Below, piece by piece: positions 18,727 through 27,304 of a stretch of 64,000 nucleotides of DNA. The notes below the pieces were generated by a model that was not told where the DNA came from, did no database searches, and saw only the letters and a program-made list of their open reading frames with translations. Every line of letters starts with the position of its first letter. Within the stretch, counting starts at the first letter, position 1. The stretch comes from CALBPI01 sp039821605. Its GTDB lineage: Bacteria > Pseudomonadota > Gammaproteobacteria > Steroidobacterales > Woeseiaceae. The position numbers and the translations under genes were made by a program. The stretch covers positions 1 to 64,000 of the forward strand of contig JBCBNV010000005.1 in the NCBI GenBank assembly GCA_039821605.1. Reading direction: 5' to 3'.

Positions 18727-18874
18727 GGCGTGACTCCTCTGTTTTGACGGTTCACGATTCGCAGTCTGCAAGCGAGGCGCTGAACACCGGCTGAATCGGC
18801 GATTTGCCATAAGCACGGGCTGGCGCACCCGCGTTGCGCGTGCGAGCATCGCCCGTCCACGGAGCCCGAACACC

Positions 18875-20407
18875 ATGCCTCGAGTCGCCATCGCCACCAC
18901 CTCTTCGCTCGCCGCAGAAGGCGCGCGGGACGTCATCGACCGCGGCGGCAACGCCGTCGACGCCGCACTCGCCGCGGCGCTCGTCACGATGAATACCGAG
19001 CCGGGCGTGTGCGCGCTGGCGGGCGGTGCATTCATTACGGTGTGGGCACCCGGCGAGGCGCCCGTGACCTGCGACGGCTATGTCACGGTGCCCGGACTCG
19101 GTACCGACCGGCAGGTCCGAAGCGACGCGGCGCTCGATGTCACCATGGCCTATGGCGGCGGCATCACGACGACGATTGGCCCCGCCAGTGTCGCCGTGCC
19201 CGGCACGCTGGCCGCTGTCGACACGGTCATGGCGCGCTACGGCACGCTGGGCCTGGCCGCCGTGCTTGAGCCCAGCATCGCTGCCGCCCGCGACGGCTTC
19301 CCGCTGTCGCAGGCCTGTCACTACTACCTGCAGTACTCGGGAAAATCTGTATTCGGTCGTGACCCCGTATCGCTGCGTGCGCTGCACCCCGACGGCGACA
19401 CGCTGCTGCCCACGGGCGGCATCGTGCACCTGCCCGGTCTCGCCGACAGTCTGCAGGCCATTGCGGACAACGGCGCGCGCGAATTCTACGAAGGGGCACT
19501 CGCGGAAACCATTGTCGACCACGTGGCCGAGGCTGGCGGTATCCTGACGCGCGAGGACATGGCGCGCTTTCGGGCGATCCTGCGACCGGCACTCGAAGTC
19601 GAGCTCGGCGACTGGCAGATTGCGCTCAACCCCCCACCCGCCATCGGCGGCACGATGCTGGGCGCACTGTTGCTCGCAACCGCCAATGGCACGCCCCTGC
19701 TCGACGCGCTGCGCACGGCACTGCAGTACCGACGCGGCGCGCTCGATTTTGCCGACGCACTCGAGCCTGCCTGTCAGGCCCTCATCGACCAGGCTCGAAC
19801 TGACGGCCTGCGCACCAACGTCCGTGGCAGCGCCAACACGGTGCACACCTCGGCCGTCGACAGTCATGGCCTGGCCTGTGCCGTCACGGCGTCGTCGGGT
19901 TACGGCAGCGGCGAGATGCCTGCCGGCACAGGGCTCTGGCTCAACAACTGTCTGGGCGAGCTCGAGCTCAATCGACGCGGCCTCGACGCGGGGCCGCCCG
20001 GCAGTCGCCTGCCTTCCAACATGGCGCCGACGGCCGCGCGGCGCGGCGGCGACGCGCTGGCCATTGGCTCGCCGGGCGCCGATCGCATCACGAGCGCACT
20101 GGCGCAGGTCCTGACGCGCTTCGTACTTGAGGGCGAGCCGCTGCAACACGCCATCGATGCACCCCGCTTCCACGTCGAGGCGGGCCTCACGCGCGAGGCG
20201 GGCGAGGCGCGATTCCCCGAGCGCCTGTTCACCGAACCCGGAGCGCTCGATGAGGTCAGTGATATTGAAGCGCAGCAGGCATTCGATGCGCTCAGCATGT
20301 ACTTCGGTGGCGCGGGCGGTGCGCTGTTTGACGCCGGCGAGGACACGCTCACGGCAGCCGCCGATCCGCGTCGCACGGGCGCCACCGTCGTCGCGGGCAC
20401 CGACTGA
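18875..20407 (+). CDS. Gamma-glutamyltransferase family protein (no signal peptide)
   Basis: A 510-residue Ntn-hydrolase of the gamma-glutamyltranspeptidase family. N-terminal GGNAVDAALAAALV is characteristic. The predicted self-cleavage and catalytic threonine is T322 in the segment SANTVHTSAVDSHG, which matches the family TTHxSVVD pattern loosely. PGSRLPSNMAPT is the oxyanion/substrate region. No signal peptide is visible, unlike classical periplasmic GGT, so this resembles cytosolic YwrD-like members. Natural substrate (glutathione, gamma-glutamyl peptides or cephalosporin-like amides) is unknown. Confidence 0.88.
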   Translation: MPRVAIATTSSLAAEGARDVIDRGGNAVDAALAAALVTMNTEPGVCALAGGAFITVWAPGEAPVTCDGYVTVPGLGTDRQVRSDAALDVTMAYGGGITTTIGPASVAVPGTLAAVDTVMARYGTLGLAAVLEPSIAAARDGFPLSQACHYYLQYSGKSVFGRDPVSLRALHPDGDTLLPTGGIVHLPGLADSLQAIADNGAREFYEGALAETIVDHVAEAGGILTREDMARFRAILRPALEVELGDWQIALNPPPAIGGTMLGALLLATANGTPLLDALRTALQYRRGALDFADALEPACQALIDQARTDGLRTNVRGSANTVHTSAVDSHGLACAVTASSGYGSGEMPAGTGLWLNNCLGELELNRRGLDAGPPGSRLPSNMAPTAARRGGDALAIGSPGADRITSALAQVLTRFVLEGEPLQHAIDAPRFHVEAGLTREAGEARFPERLFTEPGALDEVSDIEAQQAFDALSMYFGGAGGALFDAGEDTLTAAADPRRTGATVVAGTD

Positions 20408-20465
20408 CCGCCCCACAAGGCGCTGTGCGATACTCGCACCCGCTCGACACAGCAGGACCCCGACC

Positions 20466-21116
20466 TTGCCCGAGAGAATCGCCGCAGACTTTTTGCCCGA
20501 CACGCTGCCCGACAACCCCATGTATCTCGTCGATGCGTGGCTGCGCGACGCGCGCGGCGCAGACTTCGTGCCCAACCCCAACGCCATGACCTTGGCCACG
20601 AGCGAGGACGGCCGACCGACCGCACGCATCGTCTTGTGCAAGGGCTTTGACGCCGAGGCCGGAATCGTCGACTTCTACACCAACTACGAATCCGCCAAGG
20701 GTCGGGTCATCGACGCGCAGCCTGAGGTGGCACTCGTCTTCCACTGGGACCACCAGAGTCGCCAGGTCCGCATCGAAGGGCTCGCGCTGCGCGCGCCCGC
20801 CGAACAAAGCGACGCCTACTTCGCGAGCCGCCCGCGCAAGAGCCAGCTCGGAGCCTGGGCCAGCGCACAAAGCCAGCCGATCGCCAGTCGTGACGCCATG
20901 CTGCAGCGTTTCGAGGCGGCCACGGCCGAGCATGCTGAAGACACCGTTGCGCGACCACCGCACTGGGGCGGTTACCGTGTCTGGGCACGCGCCTGCGAAC
21001 TCTGGGTCGAGGGCGCTGGTCGCGTGCACGACCGGGCACGCTTCGAACGTGAACTGACGCTTGCGGGCGATTCCGTGACGCCCGGCGCGTGGCGGGGATC
21101 GCGTCTGCAGCCGTGA
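20466..21116 (+). CDS. pdxH: Pyridoxamine 5'-phosphate oxidase
   Basis: FMN enzyme that oxidises pyridoxamine or pyridoxine phosphate to pyridoxal phosphate. The 216-residue protein shows PNAMTLAT near residue 40, RIVLCKGFD, the FYTNYESAKG phosphate-binding segment, VRIEG, SRPRKSQLGAWAS and the C-terminal WRGSRLQP. Start is TTG at 20466, which gives the family length; the open frame extends much further upstream without similarity. The stop overlaps the following CPXCG gene start (GTGA). Confidence 0.95.
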   Translation: MPERIAADFLPDTLPDNPMYLVDAWLRDARGADFVPNPNAMTLATSEDGRPTARIVLCKGFDAEAGIVDFYTNYESAKGRVIDAQPEVALVFHWDHQSRQVRIEGLALRAPAEQSDAYFASRPRKSQLGAWASAQSQPIASRDAMLQRFEAATAEHAEDTVARPPHWGGYRVWARACELWVEGAGRVHDRARFERELTLAGDSVTPGAWRGSRLQP

Positions 21117-21304
21117 GCGACCCGTTGCAGGTGCAGAGGATCGACTGCCCCTTCTGCGGCGAGTCGATCGACATTGTGCTCGACCTGTCCGCAGGCGGAC
21201 AGGACTACATCGAGGACTGCCAGGTGTGCTGCCAGCCGATCCAGATTCAGTTTCAAGTCGCCGGCGACATGCTGGCGGGTATCGACATTGACCGCGCTGA
21301 CTGA
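21113..21304 (+). CDS. CPXCG-motif cysteine-rich small protein
   Basis: A 63-residue protein with CPFCG near the start and a second pair CQVCC about 26 residues later, a likely zinc-ribbon. The family is known only by this motif. I start at GTG 21113, overlapping the pdxH stop, which puts the CPFCG about ten residues from the N-terminus. A longer in-frame start at 21089 is possible. Function unknown. Confidence 0.82.
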   Translation: MSDPLQVQRIDCPFCGESIDIVLDLSAGGQDYIEDCQVCCQPIQIQFQVAGDMLAGIDIDRAD

Positions 21305-21317
21305 TCACGTGCGGCAC

Positions 21318-23189
21318 ATGCTGATCGCCGCCGGGCTCGCGGCGGTATCGCTTGCGCCACGACCGGCCCCGGCAGCCGAGCTCATGATCAGCGAGGTCAG
21401 CGCGCTGGCCTTCGACGTCCATGTGGCCCGTGACACGATTGTCTTCAGTGCGCTTGGCCAGATCTGGCGCATGCCGCTTGCGGGCGGACTGGCCACGGCT
21501 ATCTCACCGCCGACACTCGTGCTCGACCGTCCCCGCCTGTCTCCCGACGGGCGGCACATCGTCGCAGAAGGCGGCGACCGCATCGGCCACCACAGTCTCT
21601 GGTTGTTGTCGCTCGACGGCGGGCCGGCGCAGGAACTCGTGACCGCGGCGGGGCGCCACGGTGATGCCCATTGGCACCCGGATGGCGACACGATCGTGTT
21701 CAGTTCGCTGCGCGCGCGTGATCACGACCTCTGGGCGATCCGGCGCTCCGACGGCGTCACCTGGCAGGTGACCGCGGCCGAAGGTGACGAGACCGATCCC
21801 GTATGGGAGGCCAACGGCCAGGGCATTGTATTCGCGAGCAACGGTCCCCGCGGCCACACCATCGTGCGTCTCGACAACGGCGGCGCGATGCAACGCCTGG
21901 CCACACGCGATCGACGCGTGAGCGCGCCGAGCCTTCGACCCGACGGCCCCTCGCTCGTGTTCCAGACCGACGCCGGCGATGGTGTACGCGTGCTCGAGTT
22001 GTTGCTGCCCGTCGCCGAGTACACGGTCAAGCCGTTGCTGCGGGCCAGTGATCTCGAGAACGAGCCCGTCGCCTGGCGCGACCGGGACCGCCTGCTCATC
22101 GCGCGCAACGGGCGACTCTACGAACGCGAACTCGCGGGCCAACGCACGCGCGAGATCCCGATAACGGCGTTCATCACGGTGGCCGAGCCCGCGGCAGCCT
22201 CGGCGCAACGCCCCGCGCCCACCACTGCGACAACCGAGTCTTCATCGAACCCGCCACTCGTCTTGCGTACGGACCGCATCTTCGATCCGGGAACCGGTCG
22301 CAACCTGCTGCGTCGCGACGTCCGCATCGAGGCGGGCCGCGTCACCGACGTCGTGCCCCGCCGCGACTGGGGCGACACCCTGCTGCTTGAGTTCCAGGAC
22401 ACAACCTTGCTGCCGGGCTTCATCGACACGGCGCTGCGTGAACAGGCCGGCGTCGACACAGCGCGTCTCGTCGCAGGCGTTACGGCCGTCGCTGTCACGG
22501 CACCCGAAACCACCGACATCAATCCGGACATTCCCGTGCCCGCGCAGCTGCCAGTCGGCTTTTCGGACGTGCGTGCCATTGCCAGTCACGCCGCCCGCGC
22601 TCAGGCCATTCGCGACGCACGCGACGCAGGCCTGCAGGTCATCGCCAACCGCGTGCTGCCCGACCTGCGTTTCGGCGTCACGACGTTGGATGCCGACGCG
22701 CTGACCGATGCCGACACGCGGCACGCCGACGTCAATACGCTGCTCCGGCTCTCGGGTGCCCGAGTCCGCGATGCCTATCGCGTCTCCGCCACGACGGACG
22801 TCGACTGGCGCGCCTCGCGGGTCGCCGTGATGCTCGAGCCCGCCGGCGCCACACCGCCCGCCGCGCTGGCCCCGGCGCTCGATGTCATAGCGCGGCATGC
22901 CCAGGGCGAAACCATGGACCGACTGCTCAGGGCGATCACACTTGATGCCGCAACCAGCGCCGGCCGACCCGATCTGGGCCAGATCCGCGTCGGCGGCGCA
23001 GCAGACCTCGTCATCGTGCCGGGTAATCCGCTACAGGATCCCGAGGTGCTGCTCGATCCGATCGCCGTGGTGCGCGCGGGACAGCTCTACGCCGTGTCGA
23101 GCCTGCTCGAATCCATTGCGCAGCGTCGGATTTCTTTACAGAACCGCAAGGAAACTGCGGCCACCACATCCGGTGTGGTTCGCAACTAG
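21318..23189 (+). CDS. TolB-like beta-propeller fused to amidohydrolase-like domain lacking HxH
   Basis: A 623-residue exported protein. Signal peptide (LIAAGLAAVSLAPRPAPAAE), then PD40/TolB-type propeller blades (LSPDGRHIVAEG, HPDGDTIVFSS) over about residues 20-290, a Pro/Ala/Thr linker, and an amidohydrolase-like region from about 310. LLPGFID (364-370) and the C-terminal VGGAADLVIVPGNPL are conserved, but the expected HxH after GFID reads A372-L373-R374. The other metal-ligand histidines are not evident. Catalysis is therefore doubtful; a binding or scaffold role is possible. Start is ATG 21318; GTG 21309 is an alternative. Confidence 0.82.
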   Translation: MLIAAGLAAVSLAPRPAPAAELMISEVSALAFDVHVARDTIVFSALGQIWRMPLAGGLATAISPPTLVLDRPRLSPDGRHIVAEGGDRIGHHSLWLLSLDGGPAQELVTAAGRHGDAHWHPDGDTIVFSSLRARDHDLWAIRRSDGVTWQVTAAEGDETDPVWEANGQGIVFASNGPRGHTIVRLDNGGAMQRLATRDRRVSAPSLRPDGPSLVFQTDAGDGVRVLELLLPVAEYTVKPLLRASDLENEPVAWRDRDRLLIARNGRLYERELAGQRTREIPITAFITVAEPAAASAQRPAPTTATTESSSNPPLVLRTDRIFDPGTGRNLLRRDVRIEAGRVTDVVPRRDWGDTLLLEFQDTTLLPGFIDTALREQAGVDTARLVAGVTAVAVTAPETTDINPDIPVPAQLPVGFSDVRAIASHAARAQAIRDARDAGLQVIANRVLPDLRFGVTTLDADALTDADTRHADVNTLLRLSGARVRDAYRVSATTDVDWRASRVAVMLEPAGATPPAALAPALDVIARHAQGETMDRLLRAITLDAATSAGRPDLGQIRVGGAADLVIVPGNPLQDPEVLLDPIAVVRAGQLYAVSSLLESIAQRRISLQNRKETAATTSGVVRN

Positions 23190-23215
23190 CTGAAAAGAAA
23201 GTTTATTTGGGATTC

Positions 23216-23231
23216 TGGCACAAGCGTTGCT
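23216..23231 (+). promoter_or_regulatory. Sigma-54 (RpoN) promoter
   Basis: TGGCAC-N5-TTGCT, with the invariant GG and GC exactly ten bases apart, matches the RpoN -24/-12 consensus. It lies just after the amidohydrolase-like gene and points to the right. Predicted transcription start near 23242. An enhancer-binding activator would be needed; none is encoded nearby. Confidence 0.85.
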
Positions 23232-23241
23232 AGTTACTAAG

Positions 23242-23440
23242 TGCCCAAGCGAAGGTCGCGCTGCACGTTAAAACAATAAGCCAGGGGGGAGTTGTCTCCG
23301 AGACGCATATCCCGAGGCAACAAGAGCGTAGAACTAAACAACCCGGAAATCGCTACGGCGGGTAACAACGCAGACGCAGACCACACGAAGAACAAGAAGA
23401 AAGTGATTAAGCGCCCCGGCATTGCCGGGGTTTCTTTTTT
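23242..23440 (+). ncRNA. Putative sigma-54-dependent A-rich small RNA (CrcZ-like architecture)
   Basis: About 199 nt between an RpoN promoter and an intrinsic terminator, with no credible reading frame inside. It carries repeated A-rich AAN motifs: AACAATAA at 23272, AACAAGAG at 23319, AACAACGC at 23364 and an uninterrupted AAG/AAC/AAG series at 23388-23403. Known CrcZ/CrcY RNAs of pseudomonads share this plan: RpoN promoter, AANAANAA sites that sequester Hfq/Crc, and a terminator. Homology to CrcZ is not shown here; it is shorter and not next to cbrAB. Confidence 0.6.
23414..23440 (+). terminator. Intrinsic terminator of the putative sRNA
   Basis: Stem CCCCGGC / GCCGGGG with an ATT loop, followed by TTTCTTTTTT. 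It lies about 54 bp before the ABC ATPase start, so the upstream unit ends here and does not run into that gene. Confidence 0.93.
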
Positions 23441-23493
23441 CTGGCTGCGGCATTTCTCACGACCCTCGGTTGCGGCTGCTAAGCTCGCCGCCG

Positions 23494-24300
23494 ATGGCCG
23501 CCGAATCCTCCACACCGACGCTGCGCGTCACCGATCTTGCCGTTGACGCTGGACCCTGCCGGCTCGTGGCCGCGTTGTCTTTGTCGCTCGCAGAAGGCAA
23601 CTGGCTTGCCGTGCTGGGACGCAATGGCGCCGGCAAGACGCTCACGCTCGAGACCTTGTGCGGATTGCGACCCGCGGCTTCCGGCACGATCGCTGTGTGC
23701 GGCGACACGTTGCCGAGCCTGCCACGCCGAGAACTCGCGCAACGCATGACGCTCGTCACGCAACGCCAGAACGATGCCTTCGCCGCGAACGTGGCCGAGC
23801 ACGTCGCGCTTGGCCGTTACCCGCACCGCGATGGCTTCTGGCCCGCAACCGATGCGGCACAGCCCAGGGTGGCCGCAGCGCTCGACGCGGTACGGCTCGG
23901 ACCGTTTGCGCAACGAGACATCACGACGCTGTCGGGCGGCGAGCGCCAGCGCGCCGCGATCGCCCAGGCACTCGTGCAGGACTGCCCTGTCACCGTCCTC
24001 GATGAGCCCTTGTCGCATCAGGATCCGGCGCACGCCTTGACCATTGCCGAATTGCTGGCGCAGCGCACGGCCAGCGGCGGCACCGTCATCTCGAGCCTGC
24101 ACGACGTCAACCTCACGGCGCGCTTCGCGACCCACGCGTTGCTGCTGTTCGGTGATGGTCGCTGGGCGTTCGGCCGCGCCGACGAGATGCTAACGACGGA
24201 GCAGCTCAGCGCGCTCTACGGGGTTGCCGTACTGCGCGTCGAGCATGAGGGGCACGCCTTGTTTGTCGCCGATCCGCTGGCGGCCGAGCGCAACCACTAA
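23494..24300 (+). CDS. btuD: Cobalamin/Fe-siderophore-type ABC transporter ATP-binding protein
   Basis: A 268-residue ATPase of the FecE/BtuD subgroup. Walker A is GRNGAGKT, signature LSGGERQR, Walker B VTVLDEP, H-loop SSLHDVNLTARF. Start at MAAESSTP (23494); the frame is open back into the terminator, which excludes longer starts. Its nearest B12 partners are btuB and btuF to the right and a lone FecCD permease at 12247. Cobalamin is therefore the likely substrate, but the subgroup also serves haem and siderophores. No SD or promoter is obvious in the 54 bp before it. Confidence 0.8.
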   Translation: MAAESSTPTLRVTDLAVDAGPCRLVAALSLSLAEGNWLAVLGRNGAGKTLTLETLCGLRPAASGTIAVCGDTLPSLPRRELAQRMTLVTQRQNDAFAANVAEHVALGRYPHRDGFWPATDAAQPRVAAALDAVRLGPFAQRDITTLSGGERQRAAIAQALVQDCPVTVLDEPLSHQDPAHALTIAELLAQRTASGGTVISSLHDVNLTARFATHALLLFGDGRWAFGRADEMLTTEQLSALYGVAVLRVEHEGHALFVADPLAAERNH

Positions 24301-24303
24301 GCC

Positions 24304-25092
24304 TCAGCGGTCGCGCGCGACGGGATGCAGCAGCGCAGAGATGCGTTCGTAGATCGCCGCATTGCCGGCCAGGACGGAACGCGTATCCAGGCGCAGGCGG
24401 CCCCCATCAATGTCCGTGAATATGCCGCCCGCCTCCGTCACGATGACGGACAACGCCGCAATATCGAGGATGTTGACGTCGGACTCGATGACGGCATCGA
24501 TGCGACCGCTGGCCAGAAGGTGATAGTGCAGAAAGTCGCCGTAGCCGCGGATCCGCCCGCAGCGCGCCACAATGCGCCCAAGATCGGCCCAGCGCGCATC
24601 GCCCGCGAGCGTGTGCACGTTGCCGAGCGAAATGGCCGCCGACTCGAGCCGGTCGATGTCGCTGGCCTGGACACGCTCGCCGTTCAGAAACGCACCGCCG
24701 TCCTGTCGGGCCCAGGCCACCTCACCGTAAAGCGGCGCGCTCGACACGCCCAGAACGATATTGCCCTCATGCATGAGCGCAATCTGAGTTGAGAAGAATG
24801 GGTAGCCGCGCACGAAAGCCTTGGTGCCATCGATGGGGTCCACAAGCCAGAGGAACGCCTCGTCGTCACCGATGCGCCCCTGCTCTTCGCCGTAAATCGC
24901 ATGGCCCGGGTAGGCGGCCGTGAGCACCTCACGGATGACGGTCTCGGCCGCTTCGTCGACATCGGTCACGGGCGTGGCATCGGACTTGATGCGCACATCG
25001 AAGCCGCCGCTGTAGCCCTCGCGAATGACGGCGGCCGCACGCTCTGCCGCTTCGATCGCGGTTGCCAGGTAGTTGTCGTAGCCGTTTGCCAT
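24304..25092 (-). CDS. Inositol-monophosphatase family phosphatase (likely HisN-type)
   Basis: A 262-residue Mg2+-dependent phosphatase. Metal-site motifs are GEEQG, WLVDPIDGTKAFVRG and NILDIAAL. The DGTKAF...GYPFFSTQIAL form and the overall length resemble histidinol-phosphatase HisN more than inositol phosphatase or CysQ, but no his gene is nearby to support it. Start at MANGYDN (25092), preceded by AAGG; the frame is open further upstream into the riboswitch region. It is convergent with btuD, with a 3-bp gap. Confidence 0.78.
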   Translation of the reverse strand: MANGYDNYLATAIEAAERAAAVIREGYSGGFDVRIKSDATPVTDVDEAAETVIREVLTAAYPGHAIYGEEQGRIGDDEAFLWLVDPIDGTKAFVRGYPFFSTQIALMHEGNIVLGVSSAPLYGEVAWARQDGGAFLNGERVQASDIDRLESAAISLGNVHTLAGDARWADLGRIVARCGRIRGYGDFLHYHLLASGRIDAVIESDVNILDIAALSVIVTEAGGIFTDIDGGRLRLDTRSVLAGNAAIYERISALLHPVARDR

Positions 25093-25164
25093 CTCGCCTT
25101 GCCAAGCCGCAAAGGCTGCGAGTGTATCAGCCGGGGTCACCTTGACACCGGCAAGACGGCAGGC

Positions 25165-25390
25165 GTAGTGTCGCTCCGCCTGTGGTGAATCCGCGCACGC
25201 GGATGAACGGGAAGCCGGTGACCCATCGCGCGACGCGCGCATGACATTCCGGCACTGCCCCCGCAACGGTGATCGAGTACAAGCAGCCGCAAGGTTCCGG
25301 GCCACCGGACCAGCCACTCCGCTCTGCGGGGGAAGGCGCGCGCTGCGAAGCCAGCCGCTTCACTCGTCAGTCCGGAGACCGGCCCAGGTA
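25165..25390 (+). promoter_or_regulatory. Cobalamin (AdoCbl) riboswitch upstream of btuB
   Basis: Contains the ordered conserved blocks of the B12 element: AACGGGAAGCCGGTG at 25206-25220, TGCCCCCGCAACGGTGA at 25256-25272, GCCAG near 25350 and the B12 box AGTCCGGAGACCGGCC at 25369-25384. It precedes btuB. The following 25391-25523 is an expression platform without a T-run terminator. A CGGTGC/GCACCG hairpin at 25493-25510 lies just before the ribosome site, which suggests translational control. Confidence 0.95.
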
Positions 25391-25523
25391 CTCATGCCGT
25401 CGGCGCGGTGGGCGTCCCGGGGCTGGCCTGGCGTGCGTCCGCACGCGACCGTCCCCGAGTCTTCAGCGTCGCGGCTCGACACAACTTGCGACCGGTGCGG
25501 GTTGGCACCGACAGGGGACGAGA

Positions 25524-27299
25524 ATGAAAAGAATCATGCTGCTCGCAGCGCTGATGGCCACCGCGCACGCGAACGCTGCCGACGCCGATCCACTGCGGCT
25601 CGATAACCTCACGGTCACGACGGCCACACGCACCGCGACCACCGTTGACGAGTCGCTCTCGACGATCACCGTTTACACGCGCGACGACATTGAGCGCAGC
25701 CAGGCCGACCGGCTTACCGACGTGCTGCGCTTCGTATCCGGGCTGGAGGTGGTGCGCACGGGCGGTCCGGGCCAGCAGACGTCTCTGTTCTTCCGCGGCA
25801 GCGAGAGCAACCACACGCTGGTGCTCATCGACGGCGTGCGCATGAACCCGGCCACCATTGGCACACCGGCCGTACAGAACATGCCCGCGTCGATGATCGA
25901 GCGCATCGAAATTGTTTCGGGCCCGCGCTCGTCGCTGTACGGCAGCGACGCCATCGGCGGTGTCATCAACGTCATCACGCGCAGCGAAGGCGCGGGCGGC
26001 GACTTCGAGGCCCGCGCAGGCGGCGACAACGCGCAGCGCGTCGCGGCCAACGCAGGCTTCGCGCAGGACGGCTGGTCGCTGCGCGCCGGTGTGGACACCC
26101 AGCGCACGGGCGGTATTCCGACGCGCACATTCACGACAGAGGACCGCGGCTACGAGAACGATGCGTTCAACGTCTCGGTGCAGCGCACGTTTGACCGCGG
26201 CAGCGTCTCGGTCCGCCACCTGCAAGCCGGGGGCATTACCGAGTACGCCGACTTCTTCGGCACGCCCGTCTCGCAGGACTTCGACAACAGCGTGACCGCC
26301 CTGCAGTGGCAACAGCAGTTCACGGCGGGCTGGGACTCGACGCTCATCGTCTCGCGCAACGTCGACGAGATCGCACAACGCGAGTCGCCCGACTTCGTGG
26401 AAAGCACGCGCACGAGCGTGGACTGGCAGAACACACTCAAGGTCAATGACGCGCACACGGTTGTGGCCGGCGTACTGCTGTTCAACGAATCCGCGGAGAC
26501 GCTCTCGTTCGGGTCGGGTTTCGATGAGGACACCGACCTGACGGCCGTCTTCGTGCAGGACCAATACCGCAACGGCCGCTTCGACGCCATCGCCTCGCTG
26601 CGTCTTACAGACCATGACGCCTTCGGCAACGAGCTGACCTGGAATGGCGCTGTGGGCTTCGACGTCACGCCGACGCTGCGCGTCCAGGCAGGCGGTGGCC
26701 GCGCCTTCCGGGCACCCGATGCAACCGATCGCTTCGGCTTCGGCGGCAGCCCCGATCTCGAAGCCGAAATTTCCGAACAGTGGCAGGCCACGGGAATCTG
26801 GAAGCCGGCCGTGAACTGGCGCCTGTCGCTGGAGCTCTTCAGCAACGATATCGAAGACCTGATCGACTTCGATTTCGCCACCTTCACGCTGCAGAACATC
26901 GCCGAAGCCGAGATCCGCGGTGCGGAGCTGCGCGGCGTCTGGACGGCCGACAGCTGGAACGTCGCGTTTGGCCTGGTCAACCAGTCGGTTGAGAACGCGG
27001 CCACGGGGCAGCGGCTGCTGCGACGCAGCGAGCAAAGCGCTACGCTCGATGTCACACGTGACTTCGGTGACAAGCTCGATGCCTCGCTCACCGTCCGTGC
27101 CGACGGCGACCGAGAAGGCATCGGGGGTGCGCGACTTGCGGGCTACGTGCTCGTGAACATGGGCCTGCGCTACCGCATTAATGATCGCTGGCAGGTGTCG
27201 GCCAACGTCGAGAACCTGCTCGACGCCGACTACGAGCCCGCGGCGGACTTTCGCGCCCAGGACCGGCGCACGTCGGTCGGCCTGCGCTACAGTTGGTAA
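25524..27299 (+). CDS. btuB: TonB-dependent vitamin B12 receptor BtuB
   Basis: A 591-residue outer-membrane receptor. Signal peptide of 19 residues, a TonB-box-like segment (LDNLTVTTATRT), an N-terminal plug domain with RGSESNHTLVLIDGVR and the GPRSSLYGSDAIGGVINVIT motif, then a 22-strand-type barrel ending in an aromatic residue (GLRYSW). Strong ribosome site AGGGGACGAGA before ATG 25524. Under the cobalamin riboswitch, so it is repressed when B12 is sufficient. Energised by a TonB; two candidates are in the window (42899, 57780). Confidence 0.95.
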   Translation: MKRIMLLAALMATAHANAADADPLRLDNLTVTTATRTATTVDESLSTITVYTRDDIERSQADRLTDVLRFVSGLEVVRTGGPGQQTSLFFRGSESNHTLVLIDGVRMNPATIGTPAVQNMPASMIERIEIVSGPRSSLYGSDAIGGVINVITRSEGAGGDFEARAGGDNAQRVAANAGFAQDGWSLRAGVDTQRTGGIPTRTFTTEDRGYENDAFNVSVQRTFDRGSVSVRHLQAGGITEYADFFGTPVSQDFDNSVTALQWQQQFTAGWDSTLIVSRNVDEIAQRESPDFVESTRTSVDWQNTLKVNDAHTVVAGVLLFNESAETLSFGSGFDEDTDLTAVFVQDQYRNGRFDAIASLRLTDHDAFGNELTWNGAVGFDVTPTLRVQAGGGRAFRAPDATDRFGFGGSPDLEAEISEQWQATGIWKPAVNWRLSLELFSNDIEDLIDFDFATFTLQNIAEAEIRGAELRGVWTADSWNVAFGLVNQSVENAATGQRLLRRSEQSATLDVTRDFGDKLDASLTVRADGDREGIGGARLAGYVLVNMGLRYRINDRWQVSANVENLLDADYEPAADFRAQDRRTSVGLRYSW

Positions 27300-27304
27300 A
27301 CACC

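Noticed and set aside
18815..18840. Second sigma-54-like site (TGGCGC...TTGC) before the GGT gene
   Set aside because: The GG-to-GC spacing is twelve instead of ten bases, so it cannot serve RpoN.
20127..20465. N-terminal extension of pdxH frame by 113 codons
   Set aside because: It lies over the 3' end of the GGT gene in another frame and has no PdxH similarity; TTG 20466 gives the family length.
18752..20641. Minus-strand open frame of 629 residues opposite the gamma-glutamyltransferase gene
   Set aside because: It mirrors the GGT coding frame on the other strand, has no family motifs and an Arg/Gln/Val composition typical of antisense frames in high-GC DNA.
23237..23515. Minus-strand frame with a hydrophobic, signal-like N-terminus opposite the sRNA
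   Set aside because: It begins in the coding start of the ABC ATPase and uses the antisense of the terminator T-run as its hydrophobic stretch; no SD.
23292..23546. Plus-strand TTG-started frame inside the putative sRNA
   Set aside because: It reads through the intrinsic terminator and its Lys/Asn richness only reflects the A-rich motifs; spacing to the G-rich SD-like stretch is zero.
25392..27035. Minus-strand frame of 547 residues opposite btuB
   Set aside because: Antisense of a clear TonB-dependent receptor; no recognisable domain.
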